The notes beneath the pieces were generated by a model. The model was not told the origin of the DNA, did not search any database, and saw only the letters and a list, made by a program, of their open reading frames with translations. Of a DNA stretch of 64,000 bases, positions 8,198 to 17,815 are shown piece after piece (the first letter of the stretch is position 1; each line of letters begins with the position of its first letter). Source of the DNA: Bacteroidota bacterium (GTDB lineage Bacteria > Bacteroidota > Bacteroidia > B-17B0 > Aurantibacillaceae); contig JADJDM010000018.1 of the NCBI GenBank assembly GCA_016702705.1, positions 1 to 64,000 of the forward strand, read 5' to 3'. The position numbers were made by a program, and so were the translations under genes.

Positions 8198-9238
8198 TTA
8201 TTTTTTAATTGTATACAATTTATCTACTCCAACTATTTCCATCTCAGCCACTGTTTTATCAAATACTGGAGCTTTAATTCCTTTTTCAAATTCTTTTTCT
8301 CCAACAAAAACCCTAGCCTCGTTCCACGCACCAGCTTCAATAAAAGAGTTAAGCAATTTACTTCCACCTTCAATTATTAGTGATTGTATCGACAACTCGA
8401 ATAATTTGTTTAATAATGATTTTACAAAATCCTTATCGAAATTTACTTTACAATAAGTAATATTAGCCTCATCAGTGACATCTTTATCTGTTACAATAAT
8501 TACTCGTCCATTAGTTGAAAACACTTTCGATGTGCGAGGTAATTTTAATCCTCTATCAATTATAACTCTAACTGGATTATTTCCATCAACCAAACGCGTT
8601 GTTAATTCGGGATCATCAACAATAACAGTATTAGTACCAACCATAATAGCTTGCTCTTCTGCACGCCACTGGTGAACTAGCTTTTTACTTTCTGCACTTG
8701 TAATCCAATTATCTTCTTTATTTGCAGGTAATGGCTCACGAGAAATAAAACCATCTTTTGTTTCTGCCCATTTTAAAATCACATAAGGTTGTTTCTTTTC
8801 ATGAAACCAAAAGAAACGTTTATTTAATTCTCTTGACTCGCTATTTATAATACCACTCGATACTTCGATACCTGCATCTTTCAGATTTTGAATTCCCTTT
8901 CCTGCAACTAATGGATTCGTATCCAAATTACCAACCACAACGCGTTTAAATTTTTTAGAAATAATTAAATCGCTACAAGGTGGTGTTTTACCATAGTGCG
9001 AACAAGGTTCCAAATTCACATACAAAGTGCAATCTGTAAAATCAAAATTGCTTGGTAAGGAATTTATTGCATTCACCTCTGCGTGCGGGCCGCCATATTG
9101 TTGATGGTAACCTTCTGCTATCACTTTATCATCTTTTACAATTACACAGCCAACCATTGGGTTTGGCGCAACTTTGCCTCTACCCTTCTCTGCAAATTGC
9201 AAAGCAAATTTCATGTATGTAAAATCGTTATACAACAA
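8198..9238 (-). CDS. ribD: Bifunctional riboflavin biosynthesis deaminase/reductase RibD
   Basis: Performs two successive cytosolic steps of riboflavin synthesis: deamination of diaminohydroxyphosphoribosylaminopyrimidine, then NADPH-dependent reduction of the ribosyl side chain. The N-terminal cytidine-deaminase domain has GPHAEVNAI (zinc His and catalytic Glu) and EPCSHYGKTPPC (two zinc Cys). The C-terminal dihydrofolate-reductase-like domain runs from about residue 147 (PYVILKWAETKDGFIS) to IEGGSKLLNSFIEAGAWNE. The 346-residue length is normal. No FMN riboswitch is visible upstream. The translation start MLYNDFTYMKFALQFAEKG is kept; the second Met eight residues in is possible. Confidence 0.95.
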   Translation of the reverse strand: MLYNDFTYMKFALQFAEKGRGKVAPNPMVGCVIVKDDKVIAEGYHQQYGGPHAEVNAINSLPSNFDFTDCTLYVNLEPCSHYGKTPPCSDLIISKKFKRVVVGNLDTNPLVAGKGIQNLKDAGIEVSSGIINSESRELNKRFFWFHEKKQPYVILKWAETKDGFISREPLPANKEDNWITSAESKKLVHQWRAEEQAIMVGTNTVIVDDPELTTRLVDGNNPVRVIIDRGLKLPRTSKVFSTNGRVIIVTDKDVTDEANITYCKVNFDKDFVKSLLNKLFELSIQSLIIEGGSKLLNSFIEAGAWNEARVFVGEKEFEKGIKAPVFDKTVAEMEIVGVDKLYTIKK

Positions 9239-9278
9239 AGCAAAAGTACAAAAGAAATCAAGGCTTACGAAATTGATT

Positions 9279-9405
9279 TAAGGGAAGTTCTAGAAATTAG
9301 ATTTTTTTAGGCGAGCGAAATTTTAAAACCGCAGCAGACTTTGGTCTGTGAGGATTTTAAAATTGAAGCTCAACGACAAAAAATAATTTATAGGACTTCC
9401 CTTTA
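9279..9405. repeat. Palindromic interspersed element, about 127 bp
   Basis: Nested inverted repeats fill this gap between ribD and the NlpC gene: outer arms AAGGGAAGT (9280-9288) and ACTTCCCTT (9395-9403), an inner pair GCGAGCGAAATTTTAAAAC and GATTTTAAAATTGAAGCTC, and a core hairpin CAGAC-TTTG-GTCTG. The whole could fold into one long imperfect hairpin. No open reading frame is inside. The form (outer unique arms, strong AT inner arms, G/C core) is like interspersed palindromic units I recall from flavobacterial genomes, but copy number cannot be tested in one window. Confidence 0.6.
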
Positions 9406-9470
9406 GCTTATTAACAAGGCAATGTAGATAAGCTATTGCAAACCCGCAATTTACGACCTATCATCCACTC

Positions 9471-9478
9471 TATCTTTG
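9471..9478 (+). promoter_or_regulatory. -7 element upstream of the NlpC/P60 gene
   Basis: TATCTTTG matches TAnnTTTG and ends 6 nt before the ATG at 9485. Transcription would start at or within a base or two of the start codon, so the mRNA may be leaderless. No good -33 TTTG is present at 18-21 nt. Confidence 0.4.
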
Positions 9479-9484
9479 GTTACA

Positions 9485-10045
9485 ATGATTAACGCTATTA
9501 CATATACGTTTAAGCGCCCAAGCTTGCTTGTGATGCTGTGTGCGCTATTCAGTATGTATTCATGTCGTAATAAAAAGGAAATAAACAAAACGGATACAGT
9601 TGTTACACCAAAGAAATCGCAGAATAGCGCAATTCAAGTAAAATATGGGACACAATTAAATGTTGCTCCAAAAGAAATTAAAAACGAAAAGCTATATTCC
9701 TTTATTGACGAATGGTATGCAACCCCCTACAAATATGCAGGATCTGATAAAAGTGGAATTGATTGCTCTGGATTTACAAGCAAATTATACGAGGTAGTTT
9801 ACTTAAAAAAAATATCCCGAGCATCCAGAGATATTTTTACAGCATCTGTTGATGTGAAAAAAGATGATTTAAAAGAAGGTGATTTTGTGTTTTTTAAAAT
9901 AGAATCGAAAAATGTTTCTCATGTTGGTGTGTACCTCATGAATAATAAGTTTGTGCATGCAAGTACCAAAAAGGGTGTTATTATTAGTGATTTGAACGAA
10001 CCTTATTATCAAAAATATTTTTACACAGGAGGAAGACCAAAATAA
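9485..10045 (+). CDS. NlpC/P60 family lipoprotein peptidase
   Basis: The ATG at 9485 gives MINAITYTFKRPSLLVMLCA then LFSMYSC, a signal peptide with a lipobox-like end, so a lipoprotein is expected. The C-terminal about 120 residues are an NlpC/P60 (C40) cysteine peptidase: IDEWYATPYKYAGSDKSG, DCSGF with the catalytic Cys, SHVGVYL with the catalytic His and NNKFVHAS with the third polar residue. Such enzymes cut gamma-D-Glu-diamino acid bonds in peptidoglycan stem peptides in the periplasm. The linker between the lipobox and the peptidase is about 45 polar residues. The next gene starts 2 bp after its stop, so they form an operon. Confidence 0.9.
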   Translation: MINAITYTFKRPSLLVMLCALFSMYSCRNKKEINKTDTVVTPKKSQNSAIQVKYGTQLNVAPKEIKNEKLYSFIDEWYATPYKYAGSDKSGIDCSGFTSKLYEVVYLKKISRASRDIFTASVDVKKDDLKEGDFVFFKIESKNVSHVGVYLMNNKFVHASTKKGVIISDLNEPYYQKYFYTGGRPK

Positions 10046-10047
10046 TT

Positions 10048-11211
10048 ATGCTACTAAAAGAATTGTATTACCCAAATGTTGCTCTTTACAAGAGACTCAG
10101 AGCAGCAAAAAACATCATTGCTATTGGAATGATTTTATCCATCGCCACATCATGGCGCTTATGGACAAATGACAGATTCTTTCCTCAAGTACAAATGTTT
10201 GATTATGGATTTGAAATAAACCAACTAACAAGTTATATTCTGTTTGGTCTATTTGGACTTTCAATTGTTGGTTTACTTGTTTCGCGTTTTGCGCGACCAT
10301 TTGTAATAATGTCGCTTGCTTTAGGAATAGTACTTGTTATCATCGACCAAAACCGCTTACAACCTTGGTTTTACATGTATATGATAATGCTTTTTGTTTT
10401 AAGTTTTTACAATTGGCGTGTTGATGAGCCTAAAAACTATACAGCAATATACACAAGTTTAACACTTGTAATTGGTGGAGTTTATTTATGGAGCGGCATT
10501 CAAAAATTAAATCCCAATTTCATGTCGCACACTTGGTCCTGGTTTATTAAACCACTTGAAAGTATATTAACACCAGAGCAATGCACTATTTCTTATAAGT
10601 TCGGATACGCAGTACCTTTCATGGAAATAGCAATTGGTGTTGGATTGTTTTTTGAGCAAACAAAAAAAATAATGATTCCATTAGTAATCGCAATGCATGT
10701 AATTATTTTAGTTGTCCTAAGTCCACTATTCCACAACTACAACCCAACTGTGTGGGGATGGAACTTTGCGATGATACTATTGGTTTATGTTTTATTTGCA
10801 GGAAATACAAATAGCAAATACAAGCATTTAAGTTATTTAGTAGAATTTAAACCCATTTTTGCTGTAGTAATAATTTGCTTTATTCTTCCTATATTTAATT
10901 TATTTAATAAATGGGATTCCTATTTATCAGCTAACTTGTATTCGGGCAACACTACTAAAGCTAATATTTATCTATCAAAAAGCGCGAAATCAAAATTGCC
11001 TTATTACATCCAACACTTTGTAAAAGAACAAAACGATAATCTTTATGAATTGGAAGTGAAAACCTGGGCATTAGATGAAATAGGCATTCCAGGTTATCCT
11101 GAGAAAAGAATGTATGAGGCATTGCAAGTTTACATTCAAAAAATAACCTGTTGTGATGATGAAATAACACTTTTTATAAATGAAAAAAACTCATTCTTAG
11201 CCGACTCATAG
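10048..11211 (+). CDS. Multi-pass membrane protein of unknown function (HTTM/DoxX-like)
   Basis: 387 residues, with about seven to nine hydrophobic segments between residues 20 and 285. The conserved-looking part VYLWSGIQKLNPNFMSHTW recalls DoxX and HTTM (vitamin K-dependent carboxylase-like membrane domain) proteins, but the match is only in this pattern and in topology. The C-terminal about 90 residues are soluble and contain a CC pair (IQKITCCDDEITLFINE). No catalytic motif is recognised. Its start follows the NlpC stop by 2 bp, so co-translation and an envelope role are likely. The function is not assigned. Confidence 0.6.
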   Translation: MLLKELYYPNVALYKRLRAAKNIIAIGMILSIATSWRLWTNDRFFPQVQMFDYGFEINQLTSYILFGLFGLSIVGLLVSRFARPFVIMSLALGIVLVIIDQNRLQPWFYMYMIMLFVLSFYNWRVDEPKNYTAIYTSLTLVIGGVYLWSGIQKLNPNFMSHTWSWFIKPLESILTPEQCTISYKFGYAVPFMEIAIGVGLFFEQTKKIMIPLVIAMHVIILVVLSPLFHNYNPTVWGWNFAMILLVYVLFAGNTNSKYKHLSYLVEFKPIFAVVIICFILPIFNLFNKWDSYLSANLYSGNTTKANIYLSKSAKSKLPYYIQHFVKEQNDNLYELEVKTWALDEIGIPGYPEKRMYEALQVYIQKITCCDDEITLFINEKNSFLADS

Positions 11212-11306
11212 ACATTTCAACTTTTAATAACTATTCATAAAAGTGAATTAGATAAACACAAACATTTACATTAAGACCTTAATTTAGCACTACAATAATT
11301 ATAACC

Positions 11307-11954
11307 ATGAACAAAATCTCAATAGCATTAAACGCCGTATTATTAATAGCAGTAGCTGTATTGTTTTACTTGTATTTCAGCTTAAACAGCAAATTAAATC
11401 CTTCAACAGAAGGTGCTACAGAAAAAGGAAAAACAACTCCAAAATTAATTACCGACCCGTCTAAATTAAACAATGCGAAAATTGCATACATCAATATTGA
11501 TTCCTTAAACGCGAAATATCAGTTTATTACTGATAAATCACAAGAAATCAATAAACGTCAAATGGCGTTGGAAAATACATTAAATAGTATGTATGGAAAA
11601 TTTCAGCAAGAAGTTGCAGATTTACAGCAAGCTGCGCAAGCTGGTTTAAGATCAGAAGCTGAACTAAGAAAAGAAGAAGAGCGCCTACAAGTTAAACAAC
11701 AAGATATTGCTAATAAAGAAAAGCAATTGCAAGCATTAGGAGAAGAGGTTGCTAATACACAAGCAAACATGCTTCGAAGTGTTTCTAAATTTATTGAAAA
11801 GTACAACGACAATAAGTTTGATTACATATTAGCATACACAAGCAACAACATTAGCTCTGTATTATTTGCAAAATCTGAATTAGAAATAACAAATGAAATT
11901 GTTGATGGTTTAAATAAAGAATACGCAGAAACAAAAGCTACAGCAAAAAAATAA
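11307..11954 (+). CDS. OmpH/Skp-like periplasmic chaperone protein
   Basis: 215 residues. One N-terminal membrane helix or signal anchor (ALNAVLLIAVAVLFYLYFSL) is followed by a low-complexity linker, then KIAYINIDSLNAKYQ, the opening strand typical of OmpH/Skp proteins. A long coiled coil follows (about residues 75-155: EINKRQMALENTLN, KEEERLQVKQQDIANKEKQL), and the end returns to YILAYTSNNISSVLFAKSEL, closing the Skp body. Skp proteins hold unfolded outer-membrane proteins in the periplasm. The gene is directly followed (1 bp) by the NTP pyrophosphohydrolase, so they are probably co-transcribed. Confidence 0.85.
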   Translation: MNKISIALNAVLLIAVAVLFYLYFSLNSKLNPSTEGATEKGKTTPKLITDPSKLNNAKIAYINIDSLNAKYQFITDKSQEINKRQMALENTLNSMYGKFQQEVADLQQAAQAGLRSEAELRKEEERLQVKQQDIANKEKQLQALGEEVANTQANMLRSVSKFIEKYNDNKFDYILAYTSNNISSVLFAKSELEITNEIVDGLNKEYAETKATAKK

Positions 11955-11955
11955 C

Positions 11956-12351
11956 ATGGACAGCAATAAACTTTTATATAAAATAATGAGCGTTCATGAG
12001 TTTCATGAATCGTTTTTAATTGGTAATGCCGAAGAACCTAAATTAGTTGACGAAAGAGATTACACGCTGCGTTACAACTTAATGAAGGAGGAAAATGATG
12101 AATACCTTGAAGCTTGCCAAAAAGGTGATTTAACAGAGATTGCAGATGCTTTAGGAGATCAAATGTATATTTTATTTGGAACCATTTTAAAACATGGTTT
12201 ACAACATAAAATAGAAGAGATATTTGATGAAATTCACCGCAGTAATATGAGTAAGTTAGACGGAAATGGCAAACCCATTTTTAGAGAAGACGGAAAAGTA
12301 TTAAAAAGCGAAAAGTATTTCAGACCTGATATTGCAAAGTTTCTAAAATAA
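11956..12351 (+). CDS. MazG-like nucleoside triphosphate pyrophosphohydrolase family protein
   Basis: 131 residues. It contains the all-alpha NTP-PPase motif MKEENDEYLEACQKGDLTEI followed by ADALGDQMYILFGT, i.e. the paired EExxE and ExxD metal ligands of MazG/PRA-PH-like folds. The C-terminus has SNMSKLDGNGKPIFREDGKV, seen in the small stand-alone members of the group. Enzymes of this class hydrolyse (d)NTPs to monophosphates and pyrophosphate, often as house-cleaning. The substrate here is unknown. It starts 1 bp after the OmpH-like gene. Confidence 0.85.
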   Translation: MDSNKLLYKIMSVHEFHESFLIGNAEEPKLVDERDYTLRYNLMKEENDEYLEACQKGDLTEIADALGDQMYILFGTILKHGLQHKIEEIFDEIHRSNMSKLDGNGKPIFREDGKVLKSEKYFRPDIAKFLK

Positions 12352-12382
12352 TCCTTCGCTACCTTTCTCAAACTAATTTGTG

Positions 12383-13705
12383 ATGACTTTTAAAAAACAC
12401 ATCGGTGAAACTGCTATGCTTTCTTGGCCGCTAATTATTAGCCAGGTTGGATATATCATTACCGGTATTGTAGATAATATTTTTTTGGGGCAAATTGGTA
12501 AAACAGAGCAAGCTGTTGGCTTTTTAGCTAATAATATATTTATATTACTACTTGTATTTAGCATTGGGATGTCTTATTCATTAACACCCCTAGTTACAAA
12601 TGCAGATGTTAACCAAGACAATAAACAAAAAGCGTCTTTACTTAAAAACGGTTTGTTTCTAAACTTTTTCATTAGCATTTTGCTAGGGTTAATATTATAT
12701 TTTGCTTCGCCTGTATTACATTATATGCAGCAGCCAAAAGATGTTGTTGAAATGGCAATTCCTTTTTTTAATGTTTTAATTTTTAGTATTGTTCCGTGCA
12801 GTTTGTTTTTTGTAGGCAAACAATATACCGAAGGATTAAACAACACCATTACCGCTATGATAATTAGTGTTGGCGGCAATATATTAAACATCATTTTAAA
12901 TTACATTTTAATAAATGGAAAATTCGGATTTCCCGAAATGGGCTACATGGGCTCGTGCTGGGCAACCTTTATTGCTCGCTGCTTTATGGGAGCTGGATTT
13001 TTATTTTTATTATTTAAAGCACAAGTTCATAAAGAAGTAATTGCATTATTTAAGGATGTTAGTCTAAATTTTAAAGACCAATTCTCCCTTTTCAAAATCG
13101 GAATTGGCTCTGCATTACAATTTACATTTGAAGTTGCAGGTTTTGTTTGTTGCAGTTTAATGATGGGTTGGTTCGGAAAAGAATCCATTGATGCGCACGG
13201 AATTGCTATGAGCCTTGCGGCATTTACCTACATGTTTGGCAGTGGAATAAGCGGGGCAGCAACCATACGCGTTGGGAAATTTAAATCATTAGGCGACATT
13301 AAAAACACTCGCTTAGCGGCAAACTCTGCATTGCTTTCTGCACTAGGTGTTACTGTATTTTTTGCATTAGTGTTTTTAGTTTTGCATAACTACATGCCTT
13401 ATTTTTTCAGTAAGGATATTCAAATTATTGAACTTGCATCGCAGCTTTTAATTATTGCAGGTTTCTTTCAATTGTTTGATGGTGTACAAGTAACTGCACT
13501 CGGAATTTTACGTGGATTAGAAGATGTGAAAATTCCAACTATCATAACACTTGTAGGCTACTGGGCAATTTGCATTCCCTTAGCATATTTTTTAGGAACT
13601 TACCTAAACTATCAAGCAAAAGGCATTTGGTATGCAATACTTATTAGCTTAAGCTTTGTTGCTGTTAGTTTATATTGGAGGATTAGGGTGTTGGTGAGGA
13701 AATAA
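12383..13705 (+). CDS. MATE family efflux transporter
   Basis: About 440 residues with twelve predicted membrane helices in two similar halves. The N-terminus reads MTFKKHIGETAMLSWPLIIS followed by QVGYIITGIVDNIFLGQIG, the standard MATE TM1 with its Asp. The second half starts near FKIGIGSALQFTFEVAGFV. MATE proteins export cationic drugs or metabolites using Na+ or H+ gradients. The ATG at 12383 (codon after a GTG) is preferred. It ends 3 bp before the convergent thioredoxin-fold gene. Confidence 0.92.
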   Translation: MTFKKHIGETAMLSWPLIISQVGYIITGIVDNIFLGQIGKTEQAVGFLANNIFILLLVFSIGMSYSLTPLVTNADVNQDNKQKASLLKNGLFLNFFISILLGLILYFASPVLHYMQQPKDVVEMAIPFFNVLIFSIVPCSLFFVGKQYTEGLNNTITAMIISVGGNILNIILNYILINGKFGFPEMGYMGSCWATFIARCFMGAGFLFLLFKAQVHKEVIALFKDVSLNFKDQFSLFKIGIGSALQFTFEVAGFVCCSLMMGWFGKESIDAHGIAMSLAAFTYMFGSGISGAATIRVGKFKSLGDIKNTRLAANSALLSALGVTVFFALVFLVLHNYMPYFFSKDIQIIELASQLLIIAGFFQLFDGVQVTALGILRGLEDVKIPTIITLVGYWAICIPLAYFLGTYLNYQAKGIWYAILISLSFVAVSLYWRIRVLVRK

Positions 13706-13708
13706 ATC

Positions 13709-14257
13709 CTAATCAAAAAAATTCTCAATATTATCCATCTTCTTCTCACTATATTTCCCTGATTCAACGTGAAGAATTTTTCCGTTTTTGTCTAACACAA
13801 AAAAGTATGGTATTTTAGAGTCTTCGATAGCGAAATCTTCTTTGTATGGTTTTATTGCCCCGTTGTAAAACAGCAAGTAAGGCCAAAATTCTTTATCAGT
13901 TCCGTTTTTAATTTTCTCCTTACTTCCCTTTTCAAATACTTGATTTACTTTATTAAGCATTGGAATGAAAAAGAAATTTACATCGTAGTTTACTGCTGCA
14001 CTAAAAAAATCAGTAGTGTCTTTTTTTACTACAAACATATTGTACATTGGGTTAAGCCAAGTTTTTAAATCATCTTCGGCAGCTTTACTAAAACAAACAC
14101 CAATAACAGTTACTTTTCCTTTTGTGTCGGTAGGTAAATTAACTGTTTTACCAGCAAATGATTCTCCTGTAAGTGCAGGAAATTGTTTGCCTTTAGCATT
14201 TTGAGCAATTGAGCTAATGCCAATTGCAAGGAATAAAAAAAGTGCTGATAGTTTCAT
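13709..14257 (-). CDS. Exported thioredoxin-fold (ATP10/redoxin-like) protein
   Basis: 182 residues with signal peptide MKLSALFLFLAIGISSIAQ. The body begins GKQFPALTGESFAGKTVNLP, as in redoxins, then KVTVIGVCFSKAAEDDLKTW, where a single Cys (in VCFS) stands instead of a CxxC pair. It ends PYFFVLDKNGKILHVESGKY, the usual last strands of the thioredoxin fold. The layout resembles bacterial relatives of the ATP10 assembly factor, but disulfide chemistry by CxxC is not possible. It lies 8 bp after mtaB on the same strand. Likely periplasmic; role unknown. Confidence 0.7.
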   Translation of the reverse strand: MKLSALFLFLAIGISSIAQNAKGKQFPALTGESFAGKTVNLPTDTKGKVTVIGVCFSKAAEDDLKTWLNPMYNMFVVKKDTTDFFSAAVNYDVNFFFIPMLNKVNQVFEKGSKEKIKNGTDKEFWPYLLFYNGAIKPYKEDFAIEDSKIPYFFVLDKNGKILHVESGKYSEKKMDNIENFFD

Positions 14258-14265
14258 ATATAGTT

Positions 14266-15606
14266 TTAGTTTAGTTGTTCTTGTAATTGTTTTGCAATGT
14301 AATTTCCATCTGCATCAATGCTTTCTAATTGTACTTCAATTAATTTATTAGCCAGGCTTTCATCAAATGGCAATTTTACTTTCACATAGTTTGGAGTTAA
14401 ACCAAACATAATGCCGTTTTTATTTTCGTGTTCCATTAACACGCTTTCTGTTTTACCTTGTTGTTGTTCGTAAAATGCTCTCGTCTTTTTTGCAGAAAGT
14501 ATTCGTAACATTTTGTTTCTGCGTTTACGTTCTGCAATCGGCACCATTCCTTGCATTTTAGCCGCATCAGTATTTGCTCGTTCAGAAAAAGTAAAAACAT
14601 GCAAGTAAGAAACATCTAATCCATTAATAAAATTATACGTTTCTAAAAAATCTTCTTCCGTTTCTCCAGGAAAACCAACAATCACATCCACACCAATACA
14701 AGCGTTTGGCATTACTTCTTTTATTTTTGCAACTCTATCCGAATACAAATCGCGCAAATACCTGCGACGCATTAAATTCAAAATTTTATTGCTTCCACTT
14801 TGCAAAGGCACATGAAAATGCGGAACAAAACGTTGAGATGTAGAAACAAATTCTATAATCTCATCTTTCAATAAATTTGGTTCGATAGATGAAATACGGA
14901 AACGCTCAATACTTTCTACTTTATCTAATTCCTTTACTAAATCAAAAAATGTTTCTTGCTTTCTTCCTGTATCTGTTTGATTTTGATTTAAACCAAAATC
15001 ACCGATATTAACTCCTGTAAGTACAATTTCTTTTACTCCACTTGCTGCAATTTGTTTTGCATTCTCAACCACACTTGCAACTGTATCACTTCTACTTGCA
15101 CCGCGTGCCAATGGAATAGTGCAATAGGAACAAGTATAATCACAACCATCCTGCACTTTTAAAAATGAGAGCGTTCTATCTCCATACGAATAAGAAGAAA
15201 TGAAATTAGTAACGTCATCAATTTCGCAACTATGAATTTCCGTTTCTTGTTTCTTTTGTGAAAACTGAATATAATTAAGCAACTTAAATTTTTCGGAAGC
15301 ACCCAGCACAACATCCACACCTTCAATCTTTGCAATCTCTTCTGGCTTTAATTGTGCATAACAACCAACAATAGCAACAAATGCATCGGGAGCATTTTTT
15401 AATGCCGCACGCACAATTGTTTTACATTCTTTATCTGCATTTTCGGTAACCGAACAAGTGTTTATTACATACACATCCGCTGGTAATGAAAAATCAACTT
15501 TCTGAAAACCTTCTTTTTCGAATAAACGAGCAATAGTAGAAGTTTCGGCAAAATTTAATTTGCAACCTAGTGTGTGAAATGCTACTTTTTTTCCTTCCCC
15601 AATCAT
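14266..15606 (-). CDS. mtaB: tRNA t6A37 methylthiotransferase MtaB
   Basis: 446 residues. It adds a methylthio group to N6-threonylcarbamoyladenosine at position 37 of tRNAs. The N-terminal UPF0004 domain has three iron-sulfur Cys (HTLGCKLNFAE, VINTCSVT, AIVGCYAQ). The radical-SAM core has CDYTCSYCTIPLARGASRSD (CxxxCxxC). VGFPGETEEDFLETYNF and HVFTFSERANTDAAKM fit the rest, and a TRAM domain closes the protein (LMEHENKNGIMFGLTPNYVK). The full set of motifs and the absence of a MiaB-type N-terminus support MtaB. Confidence 0.93.
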   Translation of the reverse strand: MIGEGKKVAFHTLGCKLNFAETSTIARLFEKEGFQKVDFSLPADVYVINTCSVTENADKECKTIVRAALKNAPDAFVAIVGCYAQLKPEEIAKIEGVDVVLGASEKFKLLNYIQFSQKKQETEIHSCEIDDVTNFISSYSYGDRTLSFLKVQDGCDYTCSYCTIPLARGASRSDTVASVVENAKQIAASGVKEIVLTGVNIGDFGLNQNQTDTGRKQETFFDLVKELDKVESIERFRISSIEPNLLKDEIIEFVSTSQRFVPHFHVPLQSGSNKILNLMRRRYLRDLYSDRVAKIKEVMPNACIGVDVIVGFPGETEEDFLETYNFINGLDVSYLHVFTFSERANTDAAKMQGMVPIAERKRRNKMLRILSAKKTRAFYEQQQGKTESVLMEHENKNGIMFGLTPNYVKVKLPFDESLANKLIEVQLESIDADGNYIAKQLQEQLN

Positions 15607-15734
15607 AGGCTCAAAGGTAGGGAAATTTGAGCAACCACAAAAGCGGTTTAAACAAGCAAATGTTTATAAACTGTGGGCATTTTACCTCAATTTAATCAGC
15701 CTTTTCACTAAAATTGGAGTATAATACAATTACT

Positions 15735-17392
15735 ATGAGTTTATTACAGTCAATTCTTAAATACACCTTTATACTTTTGCTTTTGTAATACTTAGCAATT
15801 GCGGTGGAAACGATAAGAAAAACGATCCTCGTACCGTCTTTAACTATAACGAAATGGGCGGAATTTCCTCTCTAGATCCTGCTGCATCCAGCAATTTCGA
15901 AAATATTTGGGCAGTTAATCAACTATTTAATGGTTTGGTTCAAATGAGCGATTCGCTTAAAGTATTACCAAGTATTGCTAAAAATTGGAACATTAGTGAT
16001 GATGGCTTGGTTTATACATTCAATTTAAGAAACGACGTTTTCTTTCATGATAATGATTTATTTGAAGGTGGAAAAGGAAGAAAAGTAACTGCAAAAGATT
16101 TTGTTTACAGTTTTAATCGGTTGTATGACTCAAAAGTTTCGAGTGCAGTAACCTTACTTTACAACATAGATAAAGAAAACAAAAACACTACTAATGGCTT
16201 TGTTGCAACAAATGACAGCACATTTAGCATTTATTTAAAAGAGCCATTTAGTCCATTCCTTGGTATTTTAACAATGAAATATTTTTCGGTTGTGCCTAAG
16301 GAAGCAATCGATCATTATAAAGAAGAATTTAGAAGAAACCCAATTGGTACTGGCCCTTTCAAATACAAATATTGGGAAGAAGGAACACGTCTAGTGATGC
16401 ACAAAAACCCAAATTACTTTGAGTTTGAAGGAGCAAATCGTTTACCATACTTAGATGCAGTTTCGGTAAGTTTTATTAAGGAAAAAGAATCTGCCTTTAT
16501 GCAATTTTTAAAAGGCGATATCGACATGCTGTCTGGCATCGATGCTTTTAATCCTTCAGAAGTATTGGATGCAGATGGCAAATTAAAAGCTTTTTATAAA
16601 GAGAAATTTACCATGCAAACTCAACCTTACATCAAAACCGATTACATCGGAATTTTGATTGATGAGAGTATGGACAAAGTAAAAAACAGTCCGCTAAAAC
16701 AAAAAGCATTACGTAAAGCAATTAATTATGCATTTGATAGAGAAAAACTAATTAAATATTTTCACAATAATATTGGTTTACCTGCAAATGCAGGTTTTAT
16801 TCCAGCAGGTTTAAGTTCGTACAATCCAAAAAAAGTAAAAGGTTATTATTATAATCCAGATAAAGTAAATCAATTATTAACAGAAGCTGGATACCCCAAT
16901 GGTAAAGGATTACCCGATATCACACTTCACACTACAGATAATTTTATTGAGATAGTTGAGTTTATACAGGGGCAATTAAGTGAAAGTAATATCAAACTTA
17001 AAATAAGCATTGAAAATGCAACTGTATTAAAAACAGGTGTTGCAAAAAACGAATTTAACATGTTTAAAAAATCATGGGTTGGGGATTATGCTGATGAAGA
17101 AAATTTCATGAGTTTGTTTTATTCAAAGAATTTTTCTCCAGAAGGATTTAATTATACACATTACAAAAACCCTGATTTTGATAAATTATTCGAGAAAGCA
17201 AATAGCGAACAAAACGATTCAATAAAAATTTCCATGTACCAACAAATGGATCAAATGATCATAGATGACGCTCCTATTATTCCACTGTATTATGACCAAA
17301 TTATTCGATTAGTAAAACCAAACATTAGTAACCTTAGCACTAATCCAATGAATTTATTAAATTTGAAGAATGTAAAAAAGGAGAACAAATAA
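15735..17392 (+). CDS. Peptide ABC transporter substrate-binding lipoprotein (one frame break)
   Basis: From the ATG at 15735 the reading gives MSLLQSILKYTFILLL, then stops. One T missing in TTTT (15781-15784) hides the continuation VILSNCGGNDKKN, which completes a lipoprotein signal with the lipobox Cys. With one base restored the protein is 552 residues. The mature part is an SBP_bac_5 (DppA/OppA) protein: MGGISSLDPAASSNFENIWA, VYTFNLRNDVFFHDND, FVYSFNRLYD, GTGPFKYKYW, KALRKAINYAFDREKLIKYF. It would bind peptides outside the inner membrane. No permease genes are adjacent, so its transporter is elsewhere. Confidence 0.9.
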
Positions 17393-17407
17393 AATCTCTA
17401 ACATAAA

Positions 17408-17815
17408 ATGCTTCAACAAGAAAGAATAATTAAAAAAGTAGAAACAGCTCAATACATTATTGGAGTTAGAGATGACGGAATTATTCACGTTTTTTACAAG
17501 GAACACACCGAATTAGATGTAAAATTGCAATTAGAAATGCTTGATGTTTATATCGAACTTTGTGAAAATAAACCCTACCCATTCATCTTTGAAGCAGAAG
17601 AATACATTACCGTTACAAAAGAGGCTAGGGATAATGCTTTATCCTTAGAAGATAAATCGCCATTAGCAGTGAGTGCAATCCTAGTAAAAAACCTTGCGCA
17701 TAAATTGATTGCCGATTTTTATTTAAAATTTAATAAACCTAGAAGGCCTTATAAAGTATTTAAGAATTTTGAAGAGGGTTTAGATTGGTTGCTAAAAACA
17801 TTTAAAAACGTTTAA
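17408..17815 (+). CDS. Conserved STAS/SEC14-like domain protein
   Basis: 135 residues, no signal peptide. The sequence YIIGVRDDGIIHVFYKEHTE followed by LEMLDVYIELCENKPYPFIF and a C-terminal FKNFEEGLDWLLKTF resembles small Bacteroidota proteins annotated as STAS/SEC14-domain or DUF7793, whose function is not established. It lies 15 bp after the peptide-binding lipoprotein and is probably co-transcribed. Confidence 0.6.
   Translation: MLQQERIIKKVETAQYIIGVRDDGIIHVFYKEHTELDVKLQLEMLDVYIELCENKPYPFIFEAEEYITVTKEARDNALSLEDKSPLAVSAILVKNLAHKLIADFYLKFNKPRRPYKVFKNFEEGLDWLLKTFKNV

Noticed and set aside
8198..9478. FMN riboswitch for ribD
   Set aside because: The region upstream of ribD holds the palindromic element, not the conserved RFN helices.
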